Assembly: GCA_025738555.1 (NCBI GenBank)
Contig: JAOVFP010000015.1
Coordinates: 868,001-932,000 of the forward strand
Origin: Cyathus striatus
Taxonomy: Eukaryota > Basidiomycota > Agaricomycetes > Agaricales > Nidulariaceae
Direction: 5' to 3'
DNA length: 64,000 bases
The translations under genes and the position numbers were made by a program. This document shows, in pieces, positions 48,232-59,027 of the stretch. The notes below the pieces were generated by a model. The model was not told where the DNA came from. It saw nothing but the letters and a program-made list of their open reading frames with translations, and did not search any database. Numbering within the stretch: the stretch's first letter is position 1; every line of letters begins with the position of its first letter.

Positions 48232-50427
48232 TTACAAATTATTGTCCCCTCTGTTCTTCTTCCTCTTTCCATCCTTCCTTTTCTCTTTCACTCTTTCCTT
48301 TCCTTTTCCCTTATCTTTGCTCTTATAATTGTCATCTGCAGAACTATCCTCATCTTTTTCCTTAGCAAGCTTCTTATCCTCTTTACCAAACTTCTTTAAA
48401 ATGATCTTCAATGCCTCCTGAGTTTGTGGTTCTCCTTTCCAAACTTCATAATCTGGAATATCTGGGTTCCCTTCAAACCAAAGCTCCATTTTAGGATATT
48501 TAGGAAGCTTGCTAAATAGAGCCTTCCATCTATAATAGGCTGGAACTGATGTAAAAATGGTTGCAATAACACTAATAGGAGGCATTTTATTTTGCCATTT
48601 TCCAGCACTAATCATAGTAGGGAACTTTTTAATGATATTCTCAATGAATACCCACTTAGCATACTGAAGACGAATACTAACAGCTCCATGATCACATAGT
48701 GCAAGAGGAACTTTGAAAAAATTGATTATTCTCTTTTGAGCTTCAGTAGATTCCCCTAACTTAGAAGCTGAAGATGTAGAAGCCTCTTCACTAAATACTG
48801 ATGGAACATTAGAAATATTTGCAGCTAATGTTGTTCCAAGACCCTCCTAATCTAAGATTAAGTAACATTCTATGCTTGAAATAAATTATAAACTTACAAG
48901 TAAAATCTTACAAAATGTAGATTTATCTTCATCAAGTTCCCATTGAACTTCCTGGTCTTTATCTTCTAAAAGTTCAGAATATTGGCCAGTTAAAGACCAC
49001 CCATTATCTTCCCATAAAAAGACATATGGATTAGATACTGAAAATAGTAAATATTTTAGAGTGATAATTTGAAATTAAGAAAGTAATAATACCTTGAATG
49101 GACTTGTACTTTGTTCCTATATATTTCAGAAGTTTGTACAGATAAACCTGGAGCTCTACTCTTCTGAATGTAAAGATTGGGAGAGAACTAAAAAGATCAT
49201 TGTAAATTTTGATAACTCCAGTTGATGGAGGTGTATCAGTGGTATCAACTATCATTTTATCTTTGTCTCCAATATTAAAGATATTTCCAAGTGCATTCTG
49301 ACGGCTGTGCCCACCAATAATCTTTGATGCTCCTTGAAGGTCAATAGATGTGTCATCTGGAGTGGAATATTCATATTGCCTTATAAAGTTTTCAAATTGC
49401 TCAGGATTCTGAAGTACATTGTTCCTCGCAGATTTTTCAGACATAGATGTAGAACTCCTAGTTGAAGTTCTGGACACAGACCGGCTAGAAGCGGACTGGC
49501 TATTTGATGCAGAACTGTGGGAAATAGACCTTCGGCTAATCTTTGATGAGTGGCTACTAGTACTCAGAGTGGGAGACTCAGGAGAACTGGATCTTCCCCG
49601 CTTTTCAGTAGCCTTCCGGGGAGTAGTCTCAATAATCTCATAATCTATATCCTCTTCTTGAATTTGACCTGGATGTGAGGAAAATACTAATGATGTCTCA
49701 TGCTCATTAAACAGATGTCCCATGTCATTTGAAAGCGAACTAAATGGATCTTGAGGAGTAGGTACCTGAAGGATAGATGCTGGTGTAACAGTTCCTGAGC
49801 GTTCACGATAATGAGGTGGTGGTGCCACTGAAATATTGCTATTTTCTAAGATTTTTTCAACTCTAAAAAATGAGAACAATATGAGAAAAGATGTGAATAT
49901 GAATAAAAAAATATACTTTGTAAATCTCTTTGGTTTTCCAGCAGCTTCATTTTGCTGGTCTTCTTTGAGTCTTTGAACAGAGCTTTTCCTGCCAGTACAT
50001 AAGATGACTAAAAATAATATACACTTTTACTCACTTAATTTTCTTCTTTCTAGCTCCCCCTCCCTGCTCTCTCACTCCTCCCTCCCTCTCTTCCCTTTCC
50101 TCCCTTCCCTCTTCCCCCCCTCCCTTTCTACTCCAACTTCCTCCTCCCCTGTCCCACTTTCCTCCTCCTCCTCCTCCTCCTCCTCCTCCTCCTCCTCCTC
50201 CTCCTCCTCCTCATTGTCACTCACAATCCTTTTCCCTCCCTTCCCCTTTCTCCCCCCCCTACCCCCCCCCTCCAGACTTAGCTGGCCCTCCTCCCTTAGA
50301 CTTGGAGGTAGAAGCTTGAGGCTTGGTTGTGTCAGCAGTCCCAGAATCCTTGGTCCTGGACCTGGTGGAGGTAGCAGGGATGGAAGATGCAGCAGCAGTG
50401 GCAGATCTAAGAGACCTAGGTGCCATG
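48232..50427 (-). CDS. KDZ-element passenger gene: Ser-rich, poly-Glu protein of unknown function
   Basis: The likely start is ATG at 50427 (MAPRSLRSATAAASSIPATS). It is followed by a Ser/Thr/Lys-rich head, a G-run region (near 50265) that breaks the frame, and an 18-or-so Glu stretch encoded by a (TCC)n microsatellite. A middle exon contains SSHSSKISRRSISHSSASNS-type Ser/Arg-rich sequence and IDLQGASKIIGGHSRQNALG. Later exons are FKVPLALCDHGAVSIRLQYA and a globular block (MPPISVIATIFTSVPAYYRW; ELWFEGNPDIPDYEVWKG). The C-terminus is Lys-rich and ends at 48232. It lies head-to-tail behind the transposase on the same strand, as expected for an accessory gene of the element. The family is not one I can name. 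The G-run frame break may be an assembly problem. Confidence 0.6.
50158..50213 (+). repeat. (TCC)n trinucleotide microsatellite
   Basis: About 18 TCC units encode the poly-Glu tract of the leftward passenger gene. A C-run/G-run segment follows at 50255..50272. Confidence 0.9.
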
Positions 50428-50759
50428 GTAAAAGAGCAGAAAACAGTAAAGTAAAAAGAGTAAAAAAGCGGTGACAGATCTTAAGTGATGCACTCAGATG
50501 AGGGAAGAAAGAAAGGGAACTGAACCTCAAGGTGTTTCTATATATTACAAGCTGCGACACATCACAGGTTCAAACTATAAATAAATACTTGACAAGTAAT
50601 TACCGAAATTCTCCCACAAAGTTCCAAATAGGTCCTGCTGTTCTCATCACTGGCAACTGCCAGGATAAGAAGGCCACAGGACCTAACACGGAAAAGAATA
50701 TCTCCGCCGAAGCAGAGGAAAGACAAAAATTATAATTAAACCGACCAAAGAGCCTCTGC

Positions 50760-51200
50760 ACGAAGCAGAGAACTTCGAAAAATTGACAGAGCAAGTAAGG
50801 GGGGAAGAGCATTGCTCGACGCAGCAAGAAGGGCATGAAGAGAAGCTGAGTGCCACACCACACGAAGCAACATGAGGGTGGGGAGGAGATGTACAATGAG
50901 GGAAGGCGAGGGGCAGAATGATACTCGATGCAACAAGAAGGGCGTGAGGAGAAGCGGAGAGCCATGCAACGCAACGCAACAAGAGGATGGGGAGGAGATG
51001 CACGACGAGGGGAGGGTAGGGGGCAGAGCGGGTGAGGGGAGGAGAGTGTCACCGACGCAATGGGAAGGGGGGGGGAGAAGCGGAGTGCCACGCGACGCAC
51101 CAAGAGGGTGGGGAGAAGATGCACGACGAGGGGAGGATGGAGGGCAGAGCAGGTGAGGGGGGAAGAGCGCTGCTCGATGCAACGAGAAGGGCGTGAGGAG
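50760..51200. repeat. GC-rich tandem repeat, about 110-120 bp unit
   Basis: Units share GGGGAGGAGATGCACGACGA followed by a G-rich stretch, GCAACAAGAAGGGCGTGAGG and AAGCGGAGTGCCA. GGGGAGRAGATG starts near 50881, 50991 and 51109. Confidence 0.7.
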
Positions 51201-51224
51201 CATCAGAGCCCCACGCTACGCGGA

Positions 51225-51720
51225 CCAGAGGTGGTGCGTTGTCGGTCCTACGCAGCAGGGAGGGGTAACGCTGCATTCGCCTACGCTGAGAGAGGCCGCA
51301 CGTTGTCGTCCTATGCTGCGAAACGGGGGACCAGACGTTGTCGTCTGCGAACCGAGGGACCAGAGGTGGCGCGTTGTCGTCCTACGCAGCAGGGAGGGGG
51401 TAACGCTGCATTCGCCTACGCTGAGAGGCCGTACGTTGTCAACCTACGCTGCGAAACGGGGGGCTGCGAAACAGGGGCCAGAGAAGGTGTGTTGTCGTCT
51501 GCGAACCGAGGGACCAGAGGTGGCGTGTTGTCGTCCTACGCAGCAGGGAGGGGGTAACGTTGCATTCGCCTACACTGAGAGAGGCCGTACGTTGTCGTCC
51601 TACGCTGCGAAACCGGGGACCAGACGTTGTCGTCTGCGAACCGAGGGACCAGAGGTGGCGCGTTGTCGTCCTACGCAGCAGGGAGGGGATAACGTTGCAT
51701 TCGCCGTCGCTGAGAGGAGG
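51225..51720. repeat. GC-rich tandem repeat, 135-bp unit
   Basis: CCAGAGGTGG starts at 51225, 51360, 51514 and 51649: a period of 135, 154 and 135 bp. Units contain CGTTGTCGTCCTACGCAGCA, GTAACGCTGCATTCGCCTAC and CGTCTGCGAACCGAGGGACC. Open frames through it are repeat artefacts. Confidence 0.8.
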
Positions 51721-52124
51721 GGAGTTCCGTGAACGCCTACGCTGAGAGGGGAGGGAAGTTCCGTGATCGCCCATGCGGAGCACCGTATTCGCCCACGCAA
51801 AGCGAGCCCAAGCCAAAGATATCGCCCATGCCGTCAAACATCTCAGGCGCTGCTAAAAAAAAACGCACGAGATCGAATAGAGACCAAAAAAGATGAGACT
51901 TACTATCGATCCCAATGCTGTCCTGCCAACGTCCAACGTCCAATGTCCAACGCCCAATGCCCAATGCCTAACGTGCTTGAAGTGCTAGATAGAAGGTTAC
52001 ATATTGTGCGAGCGAGCAAGAAAGAAGGAGAGGGGAGGGGAGGGGAAGGAAGAAGTGTGTCGTTGTTGCGTAGTGCAAGTAGCGAGTCCGGATGTGTCCG
52101 ATGATTTGGTCACGTGAGAAATCA

Positions 52125-52272
52125 AATCGATACGCACGGACCATTAGCACGCACGGACCATTCCCACGCACGGACCATCAATGCGCACGGACCATTAGTA
52201 CACAAACTATGACAATAGGACCTACACATATGCACGGACCATGTCACGTGACTTTGATCACGTGACGTCTCG
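52125..52272. repeat. ACGCACGGACCAT short tandem repeats and CACGTGAC palindromes
   Basis: Five copies of a 13-bp core (N-CGCACGGACCAT) with variable spacers lie at 52132..52240. TCACGTGAC-type palindromes occur before (52110) and after (52244, 52258), close to the right subterminal array. Confidence 0.7.
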
Positions 52273-52524
52273 GGCTCGGAGCGATTTCTCAGTATATTCC
52301 CAGTGGACTCTCTGAGATACCTCTCAGTATAACCTCATTGGACTCTCTGAGAGTCTCACTAATGGGAATTTAGTGAGAGTTTACTGAGATACAAAATTGT
52401 ATGTAATCTCACTGGACTCTCAGTAAATTCTCACTGGACTCTCTCCAGACTCTCAATACTCTCACTAAAATTAATGCTAATTCTCACCAGAGTCTCTGAG
52501 ACTCTCACTGGACTCTCACTGGAC
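52273..52524 (+). repeat. Right subterminal array of CTCACTGGACTC-type motifs
   Basis: Degenerate ACTCTCACTGG, CTCTGAGAGTCTC and ACTCTCAGT motifs fill the region inside the right terminal repeat. They are related to, but more diverged than, the left array. Such clusters commonly serve as transposase binding sites. Confidence 0.7.
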
Positions 52525-52554
52525 TCCAGTGAGACTGTGGGTCAGTGTAATGAC
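52525..52554 (-). repeat. KDZ right terminal inverted repeat
   Basis: Its reverse complement begins GTCATTACACTGACCCACAG and aligns to 44578..44607. Confidence 0.65.
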
Positions 52555-52555
52555 C

Positions 52556-52565
52556 TCTTTAGATG
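52556..52565 (+). repeat. Right target-site duplication of the KDZ element (TCTTTAGATG)
   Basis: Identical to 44565..44574. The Tnp2 frame resumes within it. Confidence 0.8.
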
Positions 52566-55278
52566 GCCTGAATCCATATCTTGCTCCACTTATAGATGTT
52601 TTCCACCAGAGCTATCATAAGGGTACTTGGTATAGTCGCACACATCAACATTCTAATGGGATTTGTGGTCAGGAGGCCATTGTTCCCGCAGTATGTGATT
52701 TACCGGGTTCTCGCAAGCTGACAGGATGCGCGTCCCATTCTGCGACGATCTTTTGTTCATTATGCCATCTCAGGAAGCAGGATATCAACAATATTAACTG
52801 TTCTTCAGTTAGCTGGACGCCAGTTACCTATGAAGAACATCTTAAAGCCGCGATGGCCTGGCAAGATGCCACTAGTAAATCCCAAAGAGATCAGCTCTTC
52901 AAAAAGAACGGGATTCGTTGGTCTGAGCTTCTTCGGCTTGAATATTGGGACCCAACGAAGTACACGGTTGTTGATGGGATGCACAACTTTTATCTAGGTC
53001 TCGTAAAACATCATTTTCGCGTCGTCATAGGTATGAATTGGGATGAAAACCTGGAACTTAATGAGAAGCCGGAGGTGGAGGAGCCTACAGCAAAGGCTAT
53101 TCAGAAAGGGCTACAGGTGATGTCGTCCCAGCCGACATCGTCTAACCTGCGTAGATTGTCTATACCGGTATTGCGATCACTCTGCCAGCATTTTGGTGTC
53201 TTAGGCAGGCTCAAACATATGGGTCGACGAGTTAAGAAGCAGAATTATGTTAATGTGCTTGTAAGTCATTCCTTTTGAAACGATTCACCATCATTGATTA
53301 GTCAAAAGCTTGACAGCTCAAGGTCTGGAGGGGGTGATGAAGCCCGCCCAGTAGCGCATGGAATCATCAGCGAGCTGGCTGGTATTGAGATTGATATCAA
53401 TGAGTTGGCCACTGTTGATGCACACCCTAGCATCCCTCTTCTCGATCACGATGACTTGAAACGTATCCAAGAAGACATTTTACACACCATCCGTCCAAGT
53501 TGGCAGGCAGGTCCACCAGCGAACTTTGGTTCACCTTCTCATGGTAAATTGAAAGCCGATCAATGGCGAACGTGTATCGACTTCGACTTGACTGTTTCAT
53601 TGGCGAAGATGTGGGACAGCGAAACTGACGAACCATTAATGGGTGGAAAGAAACAAATGGCACTGGAAAGCACGTTGCTTCTTGCTACCGCTATCAGATA
53701 TGCTACCTCTCACTGAGTAAAACCTGGTCATCACGACCTGGAATACAAGAAGTTTATGTTAGCGTATCTTCGCTCAATTCGAGAGCTGAGGCCCGACGTC
53801 GATCTCCATCCTATACATCATAATGCAGTTCACCTGGCAGAACAATTACGCTTGTTTGGGCCTATTCATGGCTGGTGGATGTTTCCGTTTGAACGGGTAA
53901 TCGGTAACCTGCAGAAGAAGAACATTAACTTCAAATTTGGTTTGTCCTGATCATCAAACGTGTAGAATCCATACTAAAGGCCCTTCTAGGAGAGCTGGAA
54001 GCATCTATGTTGAGAGCTTTCTGTGCTGCATCAGAACTTCGGGTATTCTTACAGCGCCCGGGGTGTCCTGAAATTCTCAAACAGAGCAGCAAAATCGTCG
54101 AAGACTGCTTTCCCGATGTTCAATCGGGGACTCTAATAAGTGATATGCAATTCTTGGCGGACGACGTACGTCAGCCCGTAGGTGGAAAGCGGATCAAGCT
54201 TGACGCTGATGTTGCAGAAGCAGCGGGTTTGGGAGGTAATTCTGCTATAGTGACCCAGCACAATCGTTACACAGTCAGCGGACATCAATTATCGTCGAAA
54301 CATAACACGGCAAGGAATAGTATCATATTCTACAGGGACCCAGACTCTTCGCAACTAATTCCAGCAGTGATTCGAACTATATTTGTTGTAGCCTGTCAAC
54401 CGCAGGTTTATTTCGCAGTTCACCCCTACAGTGGGCGAGCAGATGTAGCAAGTGCATTCGACAACTTCAAAGAGTTCGGTGTAGGTCTTTGGAAGGATTT
54501 ATTGGACGATCGTGTTCACATAATTTCTAACAAAACCCAAATTTACCCTGCTATTAAACGCAAGTGGAGCGATGGAGTTCTGGCCTTGAAGCCGTTTATT
54601 CAAGTATGTGTACGTTAGCTTAAAGATAACTTATCCTAACTTGTGAAATTTTATTATAGGACTTTTAGTACATTCTTTAGAGACTTCATTCGCAGATCCT
54701 ATTGGTAAGGTAATAAATACTATTGTTCGCTGTACATAAAACAAGCTGCGAGTGCCATAGTCAAGCTGTTTAATATAAATCTTCAATGGTTAGCCTTATG
54801 AACTCTCCCCTTTCCGGTTGGCATTTCCATATGTCGGGAGAGCAACTAACTGATTCAAGGTCGGGACAGTATGTACGAAGTGTTGTGATGAAGGTTTGCA
54901 TACCCTCTTTGCTGTCTGTGAACTGTGTGCTACTCCCATAAGGAGGGTGTATGGTTAGTTTCCGTAGCTTTGAAGCACCCTCGAGCAACTTTATGTAGTA
55001 ATCCTGATCGCAACTCGTTAGAAAAAAGGCAGTAATAAGGTAAGACAACGCACATAATACAATAGCTCTGAATACTGATGGTTGATCTCCAGATTTTGGC
55101 ATTTGCATATGGCATTCATGTCCGGAATAGAGCATTGGCATGGTATGTCCGCTTTTATATGTTCATCGAGTGAGTAGGGAAGTACGATATTGATGCTGGC
55201 GTCGGCGCCAAGTCGGTGAGAGTGTTGAAGAGGGGAGGTGATGTTCGCCATTGACTTGCAGAATTCGTGGGTATATGG

Positions 55279-55286
55279 GTTTGGAA
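55279..55286. repeat. Left 8-bp target duplication of the fold-back element (GTTTGGAA)
   Basis: The same octamer occurs at 59915..59922. On the gene strand it is TTCCAAAC, and collapsing the two copies restores the F-box frame. Confidence 0.7.
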
Positions 55287-55464
55287 GAGGGGTGTTAGCC
55301 ATTTGGATCATAAAAAGCCCAGGTTTTATGAAAAAGTGATCACAAAATCCCTGACTTCCATGATCACTGCTAAAATCTAATGGTATTCATTATTATTAAT
55401 GAATGTATGAGTGATCAAAGGTGATCATTGGATGTTATAATAGTGTATGATGGATATTAAAGGG

Positions 55465-56085
55465 CATATTGACTACTAATGAATACTAATGAATGTGAAA
55501 GTGATCATAAGTGATCATGATATAATATAATAGTGTATTATAGTGCATAATGACTACTGGTGAATACTAATGGATGTGTAAGTGATCATAAGTGATCATG
55601 GTATGTCGTAATAGCATATTATAGTGTGTAATGACTACTGGTGAATACTAATGGATGTGGAAGTGATCATAAGTGATCATGGTATAGTATAATGGTGTAT
55701 TATAGTGTGTAATGACTACTAGTTAATACTAATGAATGTGGAAGTGATCATATGTGATCATGATATGTTATAATAGTGTTTTATAGTGCATAATGACTAC
55801 TGGTGAATACTAATGAATGTACAAGTGATCATAAGTGATCATGGTATAGTATAATGATGTATTATAGTGTGTAATGACTACTAGTTAATACTAATGAAGG
55901 TGGAAGTGATCATATGTGATCATGATATGTTATAATAGTGTTTTATAGTGCATAATGACTACTGGTGAATACTAATGAATGTAGAAGTAATCATAAGTGA
56001 TCATGGTATGTTATAATAGCATATTATTGTGTGTAATGCCTACTAGTTAATACTAATAAATGTAAAAGTGATCATAAGTGATCAT
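55465..56085 (+). repeat. Outer tandem array, left arm: about eight 81-bp units
   Basis: Each unit contains AATGACTACT, AATACTAATG and AAGTGATCATAAGTGATCAT, then a variable A/T/G segment ending TATTATAGTG. AATGACTACT recurs at 81-bp steps, for example 55549 and 55630. The TGATCA palindrome occurs twice per unit. Confidence 0.85.
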
Positions 56086-56099
56086 TGTATAAATGAATA

Positions 56100-56905
56100 T
56101 AGGAATATCACATTTTCCCACATGTCACACCTGTCACGCTCGTCACATTCGTCACATATGTCACGAGTGTTACGAATGTCACGCTCCACATATTTGTCAC
56201 ATATGTGATATATGTCATGTATGTAGCATTTGTCATACTTGTCACACTTGTTGTGTATGTCACATTTGTCACACCTGTCACGTATGTCACGTATGTTGCA
56301 TTTGTCATACTTGTCACACATGTCACACCTGTCGTATTTGTCACGTATGTCACACGTCTCATGTATGTCACACCTGTCACACCTGTCGTATTTGTCACGT
56401 ATGTCACGTATGTCACGCATGTCACGCATGTCACGCATGTTATGCATGTCACATTTGTCACACTTATGTATGTCATGTATGTCACATTTATTATGCATGT
56501 CACACGTCTCATGTATGTCACATTTGTCACACGTGTCACAGTACGAATGTCACGCTTCTCATATTTGTCACACATGTTGTATATGTCATGTATGTAGCAT
56601 TTGTCACACTTGTCACACTTTTTATACATGTCACACCTGTTATGTATGTCACATTAGTCATGCATATCACATTCTTACATGTCACGCTTGTCAGATTCGT
56701 CACACCTGTCACGCTCGTCACATATGTCACATATTTTACTACTTGTCACATATGTTTCACTTATCAGTCCCATCTGTCACAAATGTCACCCCTTCCCTAT
56801 ATGTTACAAATGTCACATTTTCTGTATTTGTCATTCCTTTCCTGTATGTTACACTTGCACCTATATCACACTTGTTATGCTTTACATTTACACCTTTCCC
56901 ACATA
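56100..56905 (+). repeat. Inner 9-bp TGTCAC-NNN array, left arm
   Basis: Dozens of 9-bp units (TGTCACACC, TGTCACGTA, TGTCATACT and similar) run head to tail, becoming irregular toward the core. Because nine is a multiple of three and the unit lacks stops, all frames look open (Cys/His- or Val/Thr-rich). That is not evidence of coding. Confidence 0.9.
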
Positions 56906-58086
56906 TAATTGTTAGCATATTGATCTCACAAGTAAATTTACTTGCCATACAGATTACATTTGTCACAAATTTTACCACTTGTCACATATGTCCCCCTATA
57001 TTACCACATGCCATGCTTTTTCTTTTCCTGCTACCCATCACACCATTTCTGCCACCAATTGTTGTCTGAAGCAACAAATAATGAAGGGGGGTAGGTTGGG
57101 AGAGAGGGGGGTGATAAGAGATGAAAAGCTCAGACACAAACACAGACACAGACACAAATACAAATAGGAGGAAACTTGTGGTCAACTATCAAATTACAGG
57201 GGGTTTATATACTAGGGTTATCAACCAAAGTCCTACCAAGGCCTGAACCAGAGGCTGTACAACCCAGAATATCTAACATTGTACCTTTCCTGCCACCTGT
57301 TGCAACTTTCCTGACAAGTTGCACATTTCACACTTTCCCTATTCACCACATCCATCACATCTTTTTCCATATATCACATAGTACTAACTGTATACTATCT
57401 TCCCACTATCACATCTCTTATCTCTTTGTCTCACTTCATGTTTAGTCCAATTGTGTTGTTTTATTCATGTCACTCATTCTACTATGGTTCTATGTTATTG
57501 TTAAAACTTATAACTTTCTAATGTCTGAAGTCTTGATGTCAATATGATACTGTTTTCATGTCCTACTAGTACTTATCTATTCATAAGCAAGAACTGCTAC
57601 ATAACCAGCTGTTGTATGTATCATTCTCACAGATGTCTCAACTAACTCTCAGCTTACTCTCATCTGAGACTTAAATAAAACAAGTAGTTAAATGTAACAA
57701 TCATGTGAGTGCTTAAAATGTGTAATTCCCATAACTCAGTGAAGGCTATCAACCTTGACAATTTCAAACTGATTGCAGATGGCATAGTGTCATATATGTC
57801 ATATTTGACATGAGATTCTTGAGACAATTATTACACATGTAACTGTATGAATGTCTAAATACTGATGTGAGCTTTGACAAAGATCAGAAACATAAGGATC
57901 ATTGACTTCAACTTGTGTGCTGTGTACAATGCAGTTCTTTGTGTTCAGATATATTATAGCAAGTCATATGTTTCTATTTTAATACTTAAGATTGGTACAC
58001 TAAAGATGTGTTCACCAAAACAGGTTTGAAGTAGGGGAATGAAATAGAATCTTCAATTTGTAATGTGTGTAATATTTATAGAAGTA
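56906..58086. other. Core (loop) of the fold-back element
   Basis: AT-rich single-copy sequence with no recognisable gene. A GGGGGGTAGGTTGGGAGAGAG-like purine patch lies near 57,090. The core would form the loop if the arms pair. Confidence 0.55.
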
Positions 58087-59027
58087 TTATGTGTAATATA
58101 ACTGAAAAATGTGACATGTAAGAAAAGTATCACAAAATGAGAGAAAATATATGACAGATATAACAGACATGGAAAATGTGACAAATATGTAAGGAATGTG
58201 ACAAATGTGTAAAATATGATAAGTGTTATATGAATGATGCTTGAAGAGTGTGACAGGTATAACAGACAGAAAAAAGGGTGACAGATGTGGAAAGCATGAC
58301 ATTTGTGACAGATGAGAGTAATAAGTGTGATATATATGACCAGTAGTAAAATGTGTGACATATGTGACGAGTGTGACGAATCTGACAAGTGTGACATGTA
58401 AGATAAATGTGATATGCATGACAAGTGTGACAAATCCAACAAGTATGACATGTAAGAATGTGATATGCATGACAAATGTGACATACATACAGGTGTGACA
58501 TGTATAAAAAGTGTGACAAGTGTGACAAATGCTACATACATGACATATACAACAGGTGTGACAAATATGAGGAGCGTGACATTCGTACTGTGACACGTGT
58601 GACAAATGTGACATACATGAGACGTGTGACATGCATAATAAATGTGACATACATGACATACATAAGTGTGACAAATGTGACATGCATAACATGCGTGACA
58701 TGCGTGACATGCGTGACATACGTGACAAATACGACAGGTGTGACAGGTGTGACATACATGAGACGTGTGACATACGTGACAAATACGACAGGTGTGACAT
58801 GTGTGACAAGTATGACAAATGCAACATACGTGACATACGTGACAGGTGTGACAAATGTGACATACACAACAAGTGTGACAAGTATGACAAATGCTACATA
58901 CATGACATATATCACATATGTGACAAATATGTGGAGCGTGACATTCGTAACACTCGTGACATATGTGACGAATGTGACGAGCGTGACAGGTGTGACATGT
59001 GGGAAAATGTGATATTCCTATATTCAT
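58087..59027 (-). repeat. Inner 9-bp array, right arm (inverted)
   Basis: This is the inverse of 56093..56908. It has one 9-bp unit fewer than the left arm (the coordinate sum changes from 115120 to 115129 going inward). Confidence 0.9.

Larger units (their letters stand above)
44575..52555 (-). mobile_element. KDZ (CxC-type) DNA transposon, about 8.0 kb, inserted in the Tnp2 gene
   Basis: Imperfect 30-bp terminal inverted repeats are visible: 44578..44607 against the reverse complement of 52525..52554, 22 of 30 positions matching by eye. Outside them lies the duplicated TCTTTAGATG. Both ends carry long subterminal arrays of CTCACTG-type motifs. Inside are a KDZ transposase (45397..47754) and a second gene (48232..50427), both leftward, and GC-rich tandem arrays at 50.8-52.2 kb. 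KDZ (Kyakuja-Dileera-Zisupton) elements are a known, abundant fungal class. The size, passenger gene and disrupted host gene indicate a fairly recent insertion. Confidence 0.8.
43157..54668 (+). pseudogene. Tnp2 / DUF4218 (CACTA-type) transposase, split by a KDZ element and further broken
   Basis: The first part (43157..44574) starts MPRPKKEKK with a Cys pair (CYCKKCNG), continues across an intron at about 43.75 kb, and reaches ENIYLAGLIPGPRQPSLD, a block characteristic of basidiomycete Tnp2 proteins. The frame resumes after the inserted element at 52556 with LNPYLAPLIDVFHQSYHKG, ICGQEAIVPAVCDLPGSRKL, CSLCH and VVDGMHNFYLGLV. The DUF4218-like block HNAVHLAEQLRLFGPIHGWW is near 53.85 kb, and the C-terminus ends by splicing to GACTTTTAG at 54668. 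Tnp2 proteins mobilise CACTA-class transposons. Besides the 8-kb insertion there is a frame discontinuity near 53300 and an in-frame TGA at 53714..53716. The gene is therefore dead. Element ends for this CACTA-type transposon were not found. Confidence 0.75.

Noticed and set aside
51049..51760. Several long overlapping open frames in the GC-rich block
   Set aside because: They follow the 115- and 135-bp tandem arrays on both strands and have no motifs or introns.
44575..52555. TET/JBP dioxygenase passenger, known to accompany some KDZ elements
   Set aside because: No HxD...H dioxygenase motif was found in the element; the second gene is a different, unrecognised protein.
55465..56085. Regular repeats with variable segments resembling a CRISPR array
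   Set aside because: The sequence is eukaryotic, units are 81 bp with no constant-repeat/unique-spacer pattern, and they sit in a mirrored transposon arm.
56093..56908. Long Cys/His-rich open frames (CHICHTCH-type) in the left fold-back arm and their mirror at 58053..59038
   Set aside because: They arise from a stop-free 9-bp repeat read in any frame; several frames and both strands are open at once, which is not protein coding.
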